Shown one piece after another: positions 12,701 to 26,900 of a stretch of DNA of 64,000 nt. How positions within the stretch are numbered: the first letter of the stretch is position 1; every line of letters begins with the position of its first letter. The DNA is from Colletotrichum lupini. Taxonomy: Eukaryota > Ascomycota > Sordariomycetes > Glomerellales > Glomerellaceae. A program made the position numbers and the translations under genes. Below the pieces are notes generated by a model that was not told where the DNA came from, made no database searches, and saw nothing but the letters and a program-made list of their open reading frames with translations. The stretch lies in NCBI RefSeq assembly GCF_023278565.1, contig NC_064672.1, positions 1,054,001-1,118,000 of the forward strand, in the 5' to 3' direction.

Positions 12701-15700
12701 GACGACGTTAGTTTATATTATATTATATATTAAGTAGCTATAACATACTAGCTTTAATAAGCTACTTTAGCTATATTATTATAGTACTACGGACTACCTC
12801 GTACGTTATATATAAGTTAAAAGAAATATTATAGCTAAGGTTATTATTATCATATTACTAAGAGCGATCTTAGTTTAATAATAAAGAGTTTCAGATAAAA
12901 TAAGTATTGTTACCTTAATTAGTAATCTTAATATTACGACCTTATACCAAATAATACTAAAAGCTAATTAGTCTGTATATAAAAAGGCTAGCGTCGTTTC
13001 TAATATAGCGCGACTTTTTATTAAGTATACGTACTAGTCTTTATACTTAGTATATATATAGGAGTACTATATATCGCTTCCTCTCTTATATATATTCTTA
13101 ATATTTAATATTCTTAAATTACTAAGACGGCCTATTCGAATATTAAGTAGTAGCTATAGTTACCTATTTATATTATAAATACGGTCCGGGCCGCGGCTCG
13201 TAATACCTAACGCCGTATCTTTAGGGAATCTATTTAAAAATATCTATTTTTAGCTTTAAATAGTAGCTATTCTCCGCTCTTTAAGCATAGTAGCCCTTAT
13301 AATTAAACCGAATTAAAAACTTATCCTTAATAAGCTATATTAAAAGACCTAAAGTATATTATAAAGAGGTCCGTTTTATTTATATATTCTTTATATTTAA
13401 TAAGAGCTTATATATTTAGTATTAAAGTATAGGACAATTATTATAATAAAGCGTTAATCCTCTAGTACTAGTTATATATTATATAATCCTTTACCGATTC
13501 TCGCTACTTAATTAGCTTTTAAATATAGCCCGGATAAGCTATATTTACTATTATTACTTAGTAAAACGCTATATAAAAAGCTAATAGCGTCCTAGTTAGC
13601 CTTTTTAATAGAGCGTATAACCTTAGCTAACTCATTAGCCTCGGCTTACTTTACGTTAACTTTAGCTTATTTTATATATTATTCTATTTCTAAAACGTCC
13701 CGTCTTTTTTAAAAAAGTAAGAGCTAGTCGAATACCCTAAGGATATCTTATTATAGCTCTAATAATAAAGCCTCGAACTACTTATAATTAGTAAATAGGG
13801 TAGACCGAATTACTATATACTACCTCTTTAGTAATAAAGCTATAAACGGCACACGGTTAGCTTACTATTTATATTAATAATATAAATAAGAAGAGGGATA
13901 ATACTTACTCTAGGGTAGCTCGAGGTAAATAGTACGGCTATAAACTTATTAAAAAACGATAAGTACTATTTATCTTAGCTAGGTAGCGAGCGGTTTAGCG
14001 TCGGTATTATAAGGGGTAATAATAAATAGGGAATAGTACTTCTTATTCTTATCCTATAGTTTACCTTTAGAATTATATTAGGGAGATTTCTTAGGCTTTT
14101 ATTATTTTCTTACTATTACTTAACGCTTAAAAAACTACTTATTAATACGCCTAAAAGTAACTCCTTATATTAGTTATTAATACTTTAACGTTCGTTATAT
14201 TCAAGTCGTATTTTATTATAGCTATATTATATTACGGATTATACTATATTTTAGTTATATCGAGGCTTATCCCTGCCTAATATACTTAATAAATATAATA
14301 TATTTAATATACTATACTAAATATACGCGAGAGACCGTTAGCTAATATAGGCTTATACTTAACCTTTTAAAACTAAACTTATAAGTAGATTTTCAATACT
14401 TAATAAAGCGAATACTTAGGCTAATAGGCGGGGCAAACCTAGGGTTCTTTTTAAGTACTAGCTTTTTTATATTCTAGGATATTAATAATTAGTAATATAT
14501 CGCTATCTAGGAGTATATTAAAAACCTATATTATTACTTAAATACTTATTAAAACGGAGTTAGAAAAATAGTAAATTACTATACTAGGCGCTTAAGAATA
14601 AGTAAGAAATTCTTAAATCGTAAGTTATTTTTATTATTATTAAGTACGATAATATCTTAACTTTATAACTCTCTAAAGCTTATAAGAACATACCGAGCCT
14701 ATTTAAATCCCTTATATCGTTATTTTGATTAAAATAAATAGAGCCGAATACCTTCTTTCTCTTTTTTATAAGAATTAGAGCTTAGATAATATTGTTTAAT
14801 CTTAATTACTAAACCCTCTAACGCGCTATGCTATTATATTTACTAATACTAAGCTTAAAAAAAGCGAGGACTATATTTACTAACGTCTTAATATTATTTA
14901 TATAATAGAATATAAAGTGTTACGATACGATTAATTACGAGTAGAGCTCTACGTTCTCTAGTTATATTATATAACGTTATAAGAGCTAGAGCGAGAACTT
15001 TAAATTAACGCCCTTAATAAGTAGTTAGCGTATATATTAGGCGTTAAGTATTATGTATACTTAGGAAAATATTAGCATAATAAATAGTATATTCTAGCTA
15101 TTTACTTATACTAAGTTACTGTAGTTTAAAAAAGTAGACGCCGGGATCGAAAAGTTATACTTTAGGTATTATAAAAAAGTAGTATAAAAAGGACGGATAT
15201 TATTAAAAGATCCGCGCGGCTACGTAATTTAGTAATAATTACTAAATACTAATATAACTAAGGTAGTAAAGATATTATACTACTTAATACTAATATTAAA
15301 GAGGCCTAAGAAAATAGTAAGTAAGTTTAATACGGCTAGCCGTATTATAGCCTCTAGTTTAACTTAATACGCGCTCTTAATTAATAAAAGTTATTAGCGC
15401 TCGTATTTTATATTATTTTAATACCATATCTACTCCTCTATAGAGCTAAATAAAGCTATATAGCTATATCATAATGCGCTTAGTAAGTAGATAGCTAAAT
15501 TAATAATAATAGTATATTTTAGTACTTAGATCTTTTTACTTTGTTTATTTATATTAAGGCCGCGAAAGAAAGGTCTATAAATATTAATAGTTTGCCTAAA
15601 ACGTAACGTTCGTTATTTTCTTTAACTACCGTAAGAATAGAGTTATTACCCGCTAGTACGAGTTATTAACGTTAAGAATTATAAAATAGGTTATTTATAA

Positions 15701-17027
15701 AGTAATATACTTTCGGGCTCTTAGTAAGACAGTAAGCGGCCGATAACTAAGTTAAACTATATAGAGTACGTAATATCTAAATAGTATAATACTATTTACT
15801 CTTTATTATTAAGCTTAATAGTATAAAAGTACTATTGGGATTATAAGAGTATAATACGTTATATTATTAACGTATAATAATCTTAGGCACTATATATAGC
15901 TATTTACATCATTAGTTACCTATTATTTAATTACGTAATAAATACTTTTAATAAATTTAGGAGTAGGAATATTACTTTATATAGTATATTTTAACTATAT
16001 TTTATATTATAATAGGGATTAAGTATAAGTTAAGTATATACCTCGATTATACTATATCTAAGTCTAATAAAACGTTAGACCTTAGCTAACTACTTTTAAA
16101 TTATAGCCCCTCGTTTAAGCTACGACTTTGTTTTATTAAGCTAGCTTAGCTAGTTATTATAATACGGTTTAGCTATATTTTTATTCCTTAGATTAATAAG
16201 ACGTATAGTAGCGGTATTAGCTTATTTACTAAGTAATAATATCTACTATTAAAATGCTTATATACCTATTTACTAGGCACTATATATAGCTAAATAGTAT
16301 AAAAGTACTTATAAAGTATATAACGGCTAATACGAATTATATTTGTATGCCTATATTATTTAAAAACTATTAGTAAATAAGATACCGACTTTCTAAATAG
16401 CTATATAAACCGTCCAGAGCCGAAGATAGATTCTTTAAAATAGACCGTAAAAGTAGCTCGCTAGTCCTACTCTTATATATTATCCTATCTCCTCGTTTTT
16501 AATAAAAATTAAAAGATCTAGCTATTACTAAACGTCTAAAGAGGCCTATTATAATACGTTATAGCTTTTTATACTTTAGAAATATATAAAAAGAAGAGAT
16601 AAAATATATATAGTATTATATTTCCTATACTAAACACGCTATTATAAGCCTTTAGTACTATTAGTAATAGGGTAGGGCCGTTAGTAATAGTTTAGTTATA
16701 ATAGCCTCTAGCTTTATTCTAAATCGAGTTACCTATTTTTAGCCTTTATATTATTATAATTAAGCCTAGACTAGGATATACCTAGGACGTTTATTAATAA
16801 TAATAAATAGGCTTTAATAGCCTAAAGGTACTTCTTTAGAGGACTCTTATATAAATATATATAAAGCCCTAAGCTAGTTAATAAGGATACGTTTTCATAT
16901 ATTTATAAGTAGTACTAGTTTTTATTTAGAGACTTAGCTATATAACGCGCTAAGCTAAAGTATATTATTAATATAACTACTATAAAGAATTATAATTTAT
17001 GAGATAATTTATAGCAATATATATGAA
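12701..17027. other. RIP-degraded DNA, no feature resolved
   Basis: CA/TG-poor AT-rich DNA. Some minus-strand stretches between about 13.1 and 13.7 kb stay open for 20-30 codons and may extend the decayed frame downstream of them, but I could not join them with confidence. No RNA gene, LTR or inverted repeat was recognised. Confidence 0.4.
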
Positions 17028-17182
17028 GGAATATATATAGGAAATATATATAGGAGATATATATAAGAGATACTTTTAGGGGATGCCTTTAGAGGATACG
17101 CTTTAGGAGATATATTTAAAAGATACTTTTAGGGGCTGCGCTTTAGGGGATAATATTCTAGGGCTATGCTTTAAAGGATATA
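17028..17182. repeat. Degenerate tandem repeat, 13-14 bp unit
   Basis: About eleven imperfect units of roughly ggatayncttttag, seen as ggagatatatataa, gagatacttttagg, ggatgcctttaga, ggatacgctttagg, agatacttttagg and ggctgcgctttagg. Units alternate between an ATATAT-rich and a CTTTTAGG-rich form. Several units keep TG dinucleotides (ggatgcc, ggctgcg, gctatgc), so this minisatellite is less RIPped than its surroundings. Confidence 0.75.
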
Positions 17183-19490
17183 ATAACTATATTAACTAGT
17201 ATTACTATATTACTACCGTTCTTAACATTTTCTAATACGAATACTCGAAGTCTAGTGCTTTTTAATAAATATTTACCTTAAGTATTAAGGGGTTAAAACG
17301 ATAGAAATAGTAATACTAAGTAGTATATCTTTTTTAAAAGAACTAATAGGGCGCTATTAAATCATTAATAGCGCTTGGTAAGTAAGCTAAAGTCTTAGTA
17401 ATTAAATAAATATAAGCGCTGTAAAGGATTAAATAAATAAGAGAACGAGTAAGCTATTACTAATATAGAAGTTAATCTATACTTAGCCTTTTAATTATTA
17501 TCTTTATTTTTTAGAGGTAGTATTTAACCCTTCCTATTTATATACGAAAATTCGTCCTACTCTTTATATAGAACGCTTATAATTCATAAAGCTACTATAG
17601 CTATATTATTAAAAAAAGAATATAACGAGCTAAGAAACGGTCTAGATATAGGAGTCTACAAAAAGGCCTTTACCCTTTTTTAACTCTCTAATCTCTTTTT
17701 ATATAAATACCTAAGCTATTTTTAATACTTATATAATATATATTAAACCTTAGCTTATAGATATATATACTAAATATAATATTTATTATTTAACGACCGA
17801 CCTATATACTTAGGTACGCTTTTTATCTTTAATAATAGAAGTTAGGTGATTTAAAACTAGCTTTTTAATCTATTTAGAATCCTTATTATATAATAATACT
17901 AAAGCTTATATTTACTCTAAATTATAAATAGAGCACCCCTATTAACTTAAGGTTTCTCTAGGCTAAGTACTCCTATACTAAGCTAGACTATATTAGTACT
18001 AAGATATTAAACGTCCGTATAAAAACATAGAAGTATATTAAATATAAAACAAATCCTTTTTTGCTAACCCCTATATACTTCCCGTCCTTTTTAAGTAAGT
18101 TTAGGCAATCCTAGATTTCTTATAATACTTATTAAATAACCGCTCGCTTCTATTAAATTCCCTATTATAAAATACTATTTTCTACTCCTTATTAAGAGTC
18201 GAAAGCAAAGCTAAGTTTCTTAACAAAACCGTTCGGTAATATCTTTATTACTTTAGTTAGCTCAGTCGATTATTAAGTATTAATCTAATCTATAAACCCT
18301 TATTAATATAAAATTCTTTTCTAAGCTCTAATATTAATAGGCTTATTAAAGTATAAGTATACGTCCTATCCGTTCGCTTATTATTTACTTTCTTTATTAT
18401 AATAATCGTATCCCTTAAGTATATTCTTAGCGTCTAGGAATATACGGCCCGAGAGGGGTTTAAAAAAAGGGTCCTAGTTTACTTAGTACGAAGTAGGGCC
18501 TTTATACTAGTTCTAATTAGTATAGTAATAAGTTAGGTTATAGTTATAAAAATATTTTAGCCTACGCTACGTAAGTATTTTATTTAAGTTATTTTATTAC
18601 TAACTTTTATAATACTCCCCTAGAGAGATAAGGTCGTATATATTTATACTTAGGGTAATAAATAGTAGTTAAGGGCTTAATAAGTATAGTTAGCTTTATT
18701 ATTATTTTTAAAAAGAGGGCGTATACTACCATTAAAAAAAAGAGGGAGGTATAATAATCGGGCCCGTTCTTACTATAAGCCCTATATTATATAAGTACTT
18801 AAGCTAGTAAGGGCCTCCTATGCTAATTATTATCTAAGTATATAGGCTAGGAGTACCTAGGGGTATTCAATATACGGGTATAAGCTAAAACCGTTTTTAT
18901 ATTTATATAAGACTTAGGTAGTAAATAGTAATCCGTTAGTAATATATCGAGTACTATAAGACCTTATTAAGTAAAGTATTTCGTAAAAAACTTAATAGTG
19001 CCTATTTAGAGATTAGGACTTTTATTTTATAATTTAATGGTAACGCCTCGGAGTTTATCTATTTCTAATATAAGCTATTTCTAAAGTAATCGATTAGGAT
19101 CCCTATTAGCGTTTTATATAAGCTAATAGAACTAAAACTATTAAAAAGAGCCCATGCGCTAAGAGCTAAAAGAGTCTAATTCTATATAATAGGGAAGCGT
19201 TACCTAAACTAAGTTAGGTTAACAGCTTAGTACTACTTATATAATAACTAAGCCCCCCGCCTCCCCGTACTATATAAGCGCCTCTTATTATAAAGAACGC
19301 TACTTTACTATTTCTAACTAAGAGATACCTATAAAAGAACTTTACCTATATAAACCCTCTTAATTCTCTATTTTTCTACCTAAGTTATTATAAATAAGCA
19401 AACCTCACTTCTTAAATCCTTATTTAAAAATATTTAATAACTATACTAAGACGAGCTTAGTTAATTATATAAGTAATAATTATAATAAAG
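17183..19490. other. RIP-degraded DNA, no gene recognised
   Basis: No frame, repeat or RNA gene could be supported. Scattered surviving CA/TG near 17.2-17.4 kb suggests a lightly mutated patch around the tandem repeat. Confidence 0.4.
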
Positions 19491-19499
19491 AAATCCCTT

Positions 19500-20262
19500 C
19501 TTTAAATTAAAAAGGCGAATTTATTATAATAAGCTTAATATTTCATATCAAGCGTTTACTTAATAGTACTATTATTAAAATAGCCTAGCTTAGTAATCAC
19601 CGCGCCTACTAGTAATATTATAAAATCGCTATAGAAGCTAAGATATACGATTAACTTAATAAACATCCTTATTTAGTAAAAGAAAAGGCTTAGAATTTAG
19701 ATAAATATACCTTAGCTTTAAAAAATATACTTAATAGAACCCTTAAAAACTTTCTTAAGTCCTATAAAAACGTATTTACTAAATAGTAATAGTAATAAAT
19801 AATTAAGGCTATTAAGTCCGTTAAGCTTTTATATAGTTTCACTATTATTTATTATAATATTAGGCCGTATAATTTCCTCTTAAATAACTACTTATATTTT
19901 AAAACTATCGACTTTTTTAGATTAGCTATTAACGGCTCCTATACTAAGATTAGCCCTAGTACTTAATACGTAGCCCCTTTACTAAATTACTCTTTATAAT
20001 AAAGCTTAATAATTAAAAACGACCTCTTTAGTTTAGGATTAACGGTTTATTATATAATAATAAGTAAAGCTCTATTTTAGGAGTTCTAAAGTAAGGAGGT
20101 TCGGGAGATATATAATAACTAAGAATTTCTAGACTTAACTAATATACTTAATATAGGACTTATCTAAGGCTATTAGTCCCAGAATTTCGATTCTATAAAT
20201 AACCTACTTTATTTTTTAAATATTTAATTAAAAGAATAAGACTTTATATATTATAAACTTAA
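19500..20262 (+). pseudogene. Decayed protein kinase (fungal Ser/Thr kinase-like)
   Basis: The + frame reads through most of a protein kinase domain. An N-lobe with IIKIA (the VAIK-like Lys strand) lies near 19570, and an IAIEAKIYD helix near 19628 corresponds to helix C with its conserved Glu. A stretch near 19710-19745 (TLALKNILNRTLKNFL) matches the hinge and helix D (usual LEYMxNGTLKDFL). The catalytic loop IIYYNIRPYNFLL is at about 19843, where HCDI(K/S)PxNFLL is expected, so His reads Tyr and the catalytic Asp reads Asn. IDFF at 19907-19918 is the DFG position with its Asp kept. APLLNYSL near 19973 is the APE region, and NDLFSLGLTVYYI near 20020 is subdomain IX. The end, with GY-SQNFDSINNLLYFL near 20168-20222, fits the C-lobe. 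This resembles the short, single-domain kinases abundant in ascomycete accessory regions. It is RIP-inactivated, and start and stop are estimates. Confidence 0.75.
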
Positions 20263-20764
20263 TAAGCATAGAGCTAAATAAATTATATAATCTAGAGGTA
20301 TTATACTTTAAGTAGTCGGTAGTAAAGTAAATTTAAAAAGTAGTATAGGCTATAATAATAGTTCTTATACTTATATCTAGTTAGTTAAGCTTAGACCTAA
20401 AAAGAATTAAAAATAAATCTTATTTCTATTCTAGAGCTATAAAATAATTATTATAGATATTTTAAATAAGTTATCCTATAGTTAGTTATTTTAAACTTAA
20501 GAATTATAATACCTAAGTATTCTAGCCTTTTTAGTTCTAAGTAACTATCCTTCCATATTAATTAAGGCGCTCGATAGCGATCCCCTATTTATAAAAAAAG
20601 ATAATAGAATATTAGTAGGGCTAAATTATAACTCTAGTACGATACTTATAAGTTTAACTACTAGCTATTATATATTAGTATTATTTTTATCTCAGGTCTC
20701 TATATTAAGTATCTCTTTTTCTAAGTATTTAAAAATAGTATAAAATAGCTACTAAATTACTTCT

Positions 20765-22600
20765 ATATTAGCGAGTCCGAACTTAATTTCCTTATTAACG
20801 CGGCTAGATCATATTAAAGCGTTATTTAAATACTTAATATAGTTCGTTATTATAATAAGAATACGGCTATTTTGTAAAGCTATGCTATTAAGGACGTTAA
20901 GTAATTTAAATAATAAAAGAGGTTTATAAGGCTTTAGTAGGCTTTATAATATATCTATACCTAAATTAGATTTATTATTATTAGTATTATAAGCTCGTAT
21001 TATACTAACTACGTTAACGTCTTTAGGTAAAACGACGTAGTACTAGGGAAGGTTAATAAATAAAGCCTTAAGCCTTATATTATTAATATTAATAAGACTA
21101 ATAATATAGATATCGAGACTAAAGTACTTAGTAATTAATAAAATAAAGCTCGACTTTCTAGCTCTTAAGCGGCCGTATAATAAGTAGCTTCTTTAGTATA
21201 GCTACTCGCGATTAGTATATTAAAAAGGAGTATTAGAGTTAAGGAAGTTACGAATATTATCTAAGAGCGTTTACTTTAACTCTTCTTTTATTATAACGGT
21301 TTAGATCGGCCTAATTTCTTAAGTTATAATTCTTTTTTAACTATTATTATAATACTCGAAAATTAAAGTCTTTTTTCTTTTAATATTTTTAAGTATTTAA
21401 AGCGGTATTTACTTATAAGGTTTCGTAAGACTTAAGAAGAACTCTTAATATAAGAAATAGTTATTATTTTATAAAGAAATAGTATTACCTCGTTTTGTAT
21501 ATATTATAAATAAAGTAAATACCCTCTATATTGGAAATATACTCGTTTTTTCTACGGGGTAAATCGGAGGGGCTTCTTAGTTATTATATTATAGTTTAAA
21601 TAAAGTAAGGCTTATCCTCGCTTATTATTAACGCTAATAAGAGATAAACGGGCCTTTTTAATAAAGTCTTAAGAAGAGATTTAGTATTTAAATATATTAT
21701 ATATCTCATTAAGATCGTAGACGGTAGTTCTAAATATTAAGGGATTTTAATACTATACTAAAGTATTAAAAAAGAAGGACTACTAACTTAAGTAAGTATT
21801 TACAAAGCCTCTTACGGTATTATATATAAACTTATTATTAAAAATAAGTAGTCCGTAGACGTATAACGTTATAATAAAGCTATTTAAAGTACTATTAAAA
21901 AGCCAATTTAGTGCCGTTATAGCGCTAGCGAAGCTAGGGAAAAAGATATTTATCATAAAGACCTAAGTAGTACTTAAATAGTATATAGTATTAATTTAAA
22001 AAGTATTAAATGAAGTATAGGTAGTAATTAATAGATAAGGGTAATAATAGTTTAGGATTAACTTATTAACCGATTTTAAAAAGTAATATAATAAAAATAA
22101 GAGCTATATATAGAGTTATAATTTAGAGAGTACTATTATACGGGCGTTTATTAGTAGAACTAGGCAAATGGCCGGTTTTATATATTTTAAGCTCTACCTT
22201 AAGAACCTATAGCATACTTTACTTCGAATTAGCTATAGGTTTAATTAAAGGACTCGATATAGCTAGCTATCGTTAGGTCTAGCTATAGTATATTAAAAGA
22301 GGCGTTATACTAACCCCCTTTTATTAAATAAGAGCTAGTCTTATTAGAAGCGTTCTTAATTATAGCCATAGCCTTTACTAAAATAAAGGTTAACTTATAT
22401 CCTAAAATAGTATACTTAGTATCCTAGCTTCGCTTATCTATCGTTTAGGGCTCGTTAAGGATCTATTTATAAATCTAGCTATACCCGCTATTTCAGTTAA
22501 CATAGCCTCGGGTATATTCTCGTAATTAGGCTTTCTTAGTTATATTAATATAGTCCGGCCTAGAGTATTTCTCTAAGGCCTAGCTTTTAAAATACTACTT
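20765..22600 (+). pseudogene. Decayed protein-coding frame(s), unknown family
   Basis: I do not recognise the product. Readable + strand stretches with Gln-type stops include SESELNFLINAARS near 20770, LKRSIRVKEVTNII near 21218, FFYYNGLDRPNFLSYNSFL near 21282, KASYGIIYKLIIKNKQS near 21800, RYSASEAREKDIYHKDLSS near 21915 and LVLLEAFLIIAIAFTKIKV near 22333. Frame changes between about 20.9 and 21.15 kb show indels as well as RIP. It follows the decayed kinase by about 500 bp on the same strand, which could mean a gene pair, but no shared function can be read. It may be one gene or two. Confidence 0.4.
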
Positions 22601-22695
22601 TATACTTCGTATATTATATTTTTATATAGCTATAAATATCTCTAGAGTATTAGGCTTTTATTGCGTTATAAGGACCTCTTGTTAGTAAATAGATT

Positions 22696-22830
22696 GCGGA
22701 TAAATAGTAAGAGGATAGATAATAAGAGGATAGATAGTAAGAGGATAAATAGTAAGAGGATAAATAGTAAGAAAATAGATAGTAAGATAACGAGTAATAA
22801 GTAGATAAATAGTAAGTAAGTAAATAGATA
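22696..22830. repeat. Minisatellite, 15 bp unit x 9
   Basis: Nine head-to-tail 15 bp units with the consensus gaggataaatagtaa and no indels. The first is gcggataaatagtaa and the last ones drift to gataacgagtaataa and gtagataaatagtaa. A degenerate tail of gata/gtaa motifs runs on to about 22850. Confidence 0.85.
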
Positions 22831-23159
22831 GATAGAAGTATAAATAAATAGTTAAGAACCTAATGCCGAACGATATAGGGTAACTTCGGGCCTATATAAG
22901 CCCATAACTTTAACTAGGTCTTTATAATATAATTAGGCACCGACGCGGGGTAACCTAATTATAAATCTATTGCCCCCTAAGAAAGGTTAAAATAAAATAC
23001 TTACGTACTAATATTTTGAAATAAGCCCTATTAAATACTTTTACTACTTTATCTAATATATTTTCTTTAATAAAGATCCTTTAAGCTCCCCTCTCTAATT
23101 ACTACTACGACCGAACTCGAGATCTTACGTAATATTTAATATAAAACCTTATACTATAT
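22831..23159. other. Intervening DNA, no gene recognised
   Basis: This contains a patch with somewhat more GC and surviving CA (near 22870-22980, including gccgaacgatatagggtaac and gcaccgacgcggggtaac). No open frame or repeat could be assigned. Confidence 0.4.
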
Positions 23160-23900
23160 CTAATAAGAGAACTAAATACTAAGCTAGTATAAGACCTGAC
23201 CTAAAAACGGCGATAGATCTACTTAACCCTAAACCGGTTAATAAAATAAAAAAGATTCGCACAAAGACTTCGTTAAACTATAAGCTCGTTAAAAATTACG
23301 AAAAAGAGGTATAGGTACCTAGGATTATAATATAATTTACGCTCACTTTAAAATAGACTAAACATAAGTATTCGAATACTAAATAGTAAGACTTTAACGA
23401 CTTAGCCCGGTATATACTAAGCCCGGATACGGCTTTTTTACTAATAAATATATACCTTAAGTTTAGTAAAAAGAAAGCTATTTATATTTACGATTCTAAT
23501 AATAAGTAAATAGATATAGTTAGTATAAAGTATAAGGGGTTTATTATTAGAATTTTATAAGAGGCTAAACTTAAATTCGTTTATTACGGACTATATAAAG
23601 TTACCGAAGTTATAGTAACTAAAGTAAGTTCTCTATAAGTCGCTTTTAACTATACGTTAAGTATATTACTACCTTACTTAAAACTAAGAATATAAGAAAT
23701 AGAGAGACTCCTTCGATAAAAAGAACCGTTAGTATACCTTTACTTTCTATATTAAACTCGGGATACGAAAGTATATAGATTATATCTTTTACTATCGCCC
23801 TATATACCCTTTATAGCTTATCTAAACAAGACTTATTAAGATTTTTCGTTTATTAAAAGGATACTAAACGTTATACTATTTTATAATTAAAATATATTGA
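23160..23900 (+). pseudogene. Decayed protein-coding frame, unknown family
   Basis: A + frame of about 240 codons with sparse Gln-type stops. Readable parts include IKKIRTKTSLNYKLVKNYEK near 23250, DFNDLARYILSPDTAFLL near 23390, SIKYKGFIIRIL near 23520 and KVTEVIVTKVSSL near 23598. The composition is that of a soluble protein with a basic N-terminal part. No family is recognised. It lies downstream of the 20.8-22.6 kb frames on the same strand, with the 15 bp minisatellite between them. The limits are approximate. Confidence 0.38.
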
Positions 23901-26900
23901 CAGAATTAATTAGATTAAGTAGTGCTAAAGTTAAGAGATCCTCTTTGTCATTACTATTATTACTCTTAGTATATTATATAATAGTTTTATTATTAACTTA
24001 ATAATCTAGTTTTACCTCGCGCTTAGTAGTCTCGATCTCGGGTCTATAAAAAGCCTTATAAGTTTTAGTAACTAGCTAAGAAGCTATAATACTCCGGGCA
24101 TTAATATAAAGGTCCTAATAAGTTATATTATACTTATTTAGTACTTGTAATAATACTCGGTCCTTAGTATTAAACTCGCTACTAGGCCGCGAGGTATAGT
24201 TATTTATTCTACTTAGCTTAGAGTATTTAGCCACTCTTCTAACTAATATTAGGTCCTTAGGCCCTCTATTTAGCCTAGCTCGTTTAGATACGTTTTTAAA
24301 GTCCTTAGTTAAGCTTTTTTTAGTTATATAGGGTATTAATAAAGAACGTTTCTAAAGGGACGTATAAGAGGACCGTTCTTTATTATTTCGCTTTTCTATT
24401 TAATACCTCTCGACTATTGCTTAGGCTTATTTTATAAAAATAAGTAAAATCTTACTTTTACTAAGCTATTATACTAGAGCGTCGTTAAACTACTATTACT
24501 TAGTAAAGAGTATAATTATATTAAATATAAATAAATATAGATAATAAACTAGATCCCCGAATTCCTTTTATATATTAAAAAGAGATTTCTAAGCTAATTA
24601 GTACCGACTTCTCGTTAGTTAAGTAGCTATTATAAAGTATAATAAATTATATAATAAAATAGCTATACGGTTTAGCTTTCTGCTTAAGTCTTTATTAGAA
24701 ACTCCGTGCTTATACTAGTTTAAGAAAATTATAAAACTACTAATATACTTAGTTATTATATAGATCTTAAGAAAAGAGGGAGATAAAGTACGTAAGCCTA
24801 TATAACACGCTATAGAACGATAAATAAATAAAGAATAGATAAGCGGGGAATACTTAATATATAAATAAATAAGGAGCGGACTAGATATGTTCCTTAGTAT
24901 CTAGCTGCTTAACTCCTATTTACTAGAGGTAAGTAGTATAAATAAAAAGGCCTATTTACTAATCGTTACTTTAGAAACCGTACTAAATCTACGTTACTCT
25001 ATTAATAGTATTATTAAGGTATATATATAGTATCTACCCGTTTATATATCTCTCGACTATTTATTTATATTTATCTATTTATTTATCTATTTTCTATTAT
25101 ATAAATACTGTAAAATCGTACGTTTAGAGATATAATAGACCGCTATATAACTCGTCCGTAAATAGTCCTAATTTTAGCTAAGAGTAATTAATAATATATA
25201 AGCGGGCTACTATTCTAAAACTACTCTTAAGTAGGAATAGCGATATAACGGCTAAGAAATATAACTATTACGAATACTATAAATATATTAATCTAGCCGC
25301 TTTTAAGCGTTAAAAGATCACGTTTATCCTTATAAAGTATCACGGTATATTATTAATAGAAAATATAAGTAGCACGGCGCATAAGTATAAGAAATTATTA
25401 ATAGCTAGTAAATATAGCCCTTCGTATATTACTAATTTAGTTGCGGGCTCTAAACCCCCTAATAGAACTCTACGTTCGTATATATGTATTATAATTATTA
25501 TATTCGTACTTAGCATATCTATCTATCCGCTTTATACTTGTTATACTTAACCTATCTATTTATTATACGCCTATATACGCCTAGTACGTTTTCTTAACTA
25601 GTCTATTTATTTTAGGAGCGGATCGTTAAATAGAATATATATTCTTTAGGATGCTTAAATATTTTAACATAACTTAAGTAAGATATTAGCCTAGGGAATT
25701 TTCTCGTCCTTTTTAAAGCCATAGCTTTATTAACCTAGCTATATTCTAATTATAAGAGATTATTTAATTTTTAATATAAGTCGTAGCGCACCGTTCTTAG
25801 AAGTCTTTATTAATAATAGAGGCGTCTCTAAACATGGCTATTTATTAATCCTAACTACTAGACTTATTATCTTACTTAGACACACCTTTAATATCTATAG
25901 TAATACCTAACCAATACGCTTTAAAAAGGTCTAGGTTTTTATAAGCTTATAATAAAGAAGTTAGAGAGACTATATACTAGTTATATACGATTTATTACTA
26001 ATTAGGGTCTAAAATAAAATAACGACGTTTAAGTATTATATAACTATTTAAAAAAAGATATTTACTAATAGTTTAGATTAAGTATTACGTAAGTCGAAAA
26101 GAGAAGTAAAAGAACGCTTCTTTACGACGTCTACGGGTTAAAATATCTAATCCTATCTATTTTTTAAATAAAGGCTAGGGCGGCGGTAAAAAGGGAAATA
26201 ACTAAATAAGTAAATATATAATTATAGGATATATAATATATGGATAACTATCTATTTTTTACTTTATATAGCGGATTCTGTTTATTATAGCCTAGCGGGC
26301 TAACTCTTAGCTAACGATAACCTTACCGAGCCTTAGAATAGGTAATATAAACTATATAGACTACTGTTAATATAAAAAGACGATAATATAAGACTAAAAA
26401 GCTTATCCGTTACTATTTACAGAGTATTGCGCTTCGGTTCTATTAGCGAAGATATAATTAATAATATACTAACCTAAGCCTCCTTATTATCTTAATTAAA
26501 TACTTTAATATAGACGTGTAGCCTATCTATTTTTATAAAGCTATTCGAGTAGTAATAAAATAGCCTAATAGAACTCTATTAATAACGGAAGGCGGAGAAT
26601 AATAAATTTTATACTTTTAATAAGACGGTATATTTAGTAGTACTAACTAAGTAGTAATATATTTGATATAGTACGAAATAATAAGCATCCGAGTAAAAAT
26701 CATCCGCTTCTCTACTTATTCCGTATATAACTACGTTTAAAAGTTAATAACCGATTATTTTAAATTATAAAAATACCTTTATAAGTTCTGACTTTAAGGA
26801 TAGGTCTAATAATAAGTAGACGAGTAAGGTTTATATTTCTAAAATAACCCTTTACTTAGCTAGCTTGGATCCCGTCCTTAGAATGGTATAGGTTAATAAT

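Noticed and set aside
22696..22850. 15 bp array as a CRISPR array
   Set aside because: The units are contiguous with no spacers, and the DNA is eukaryotic.
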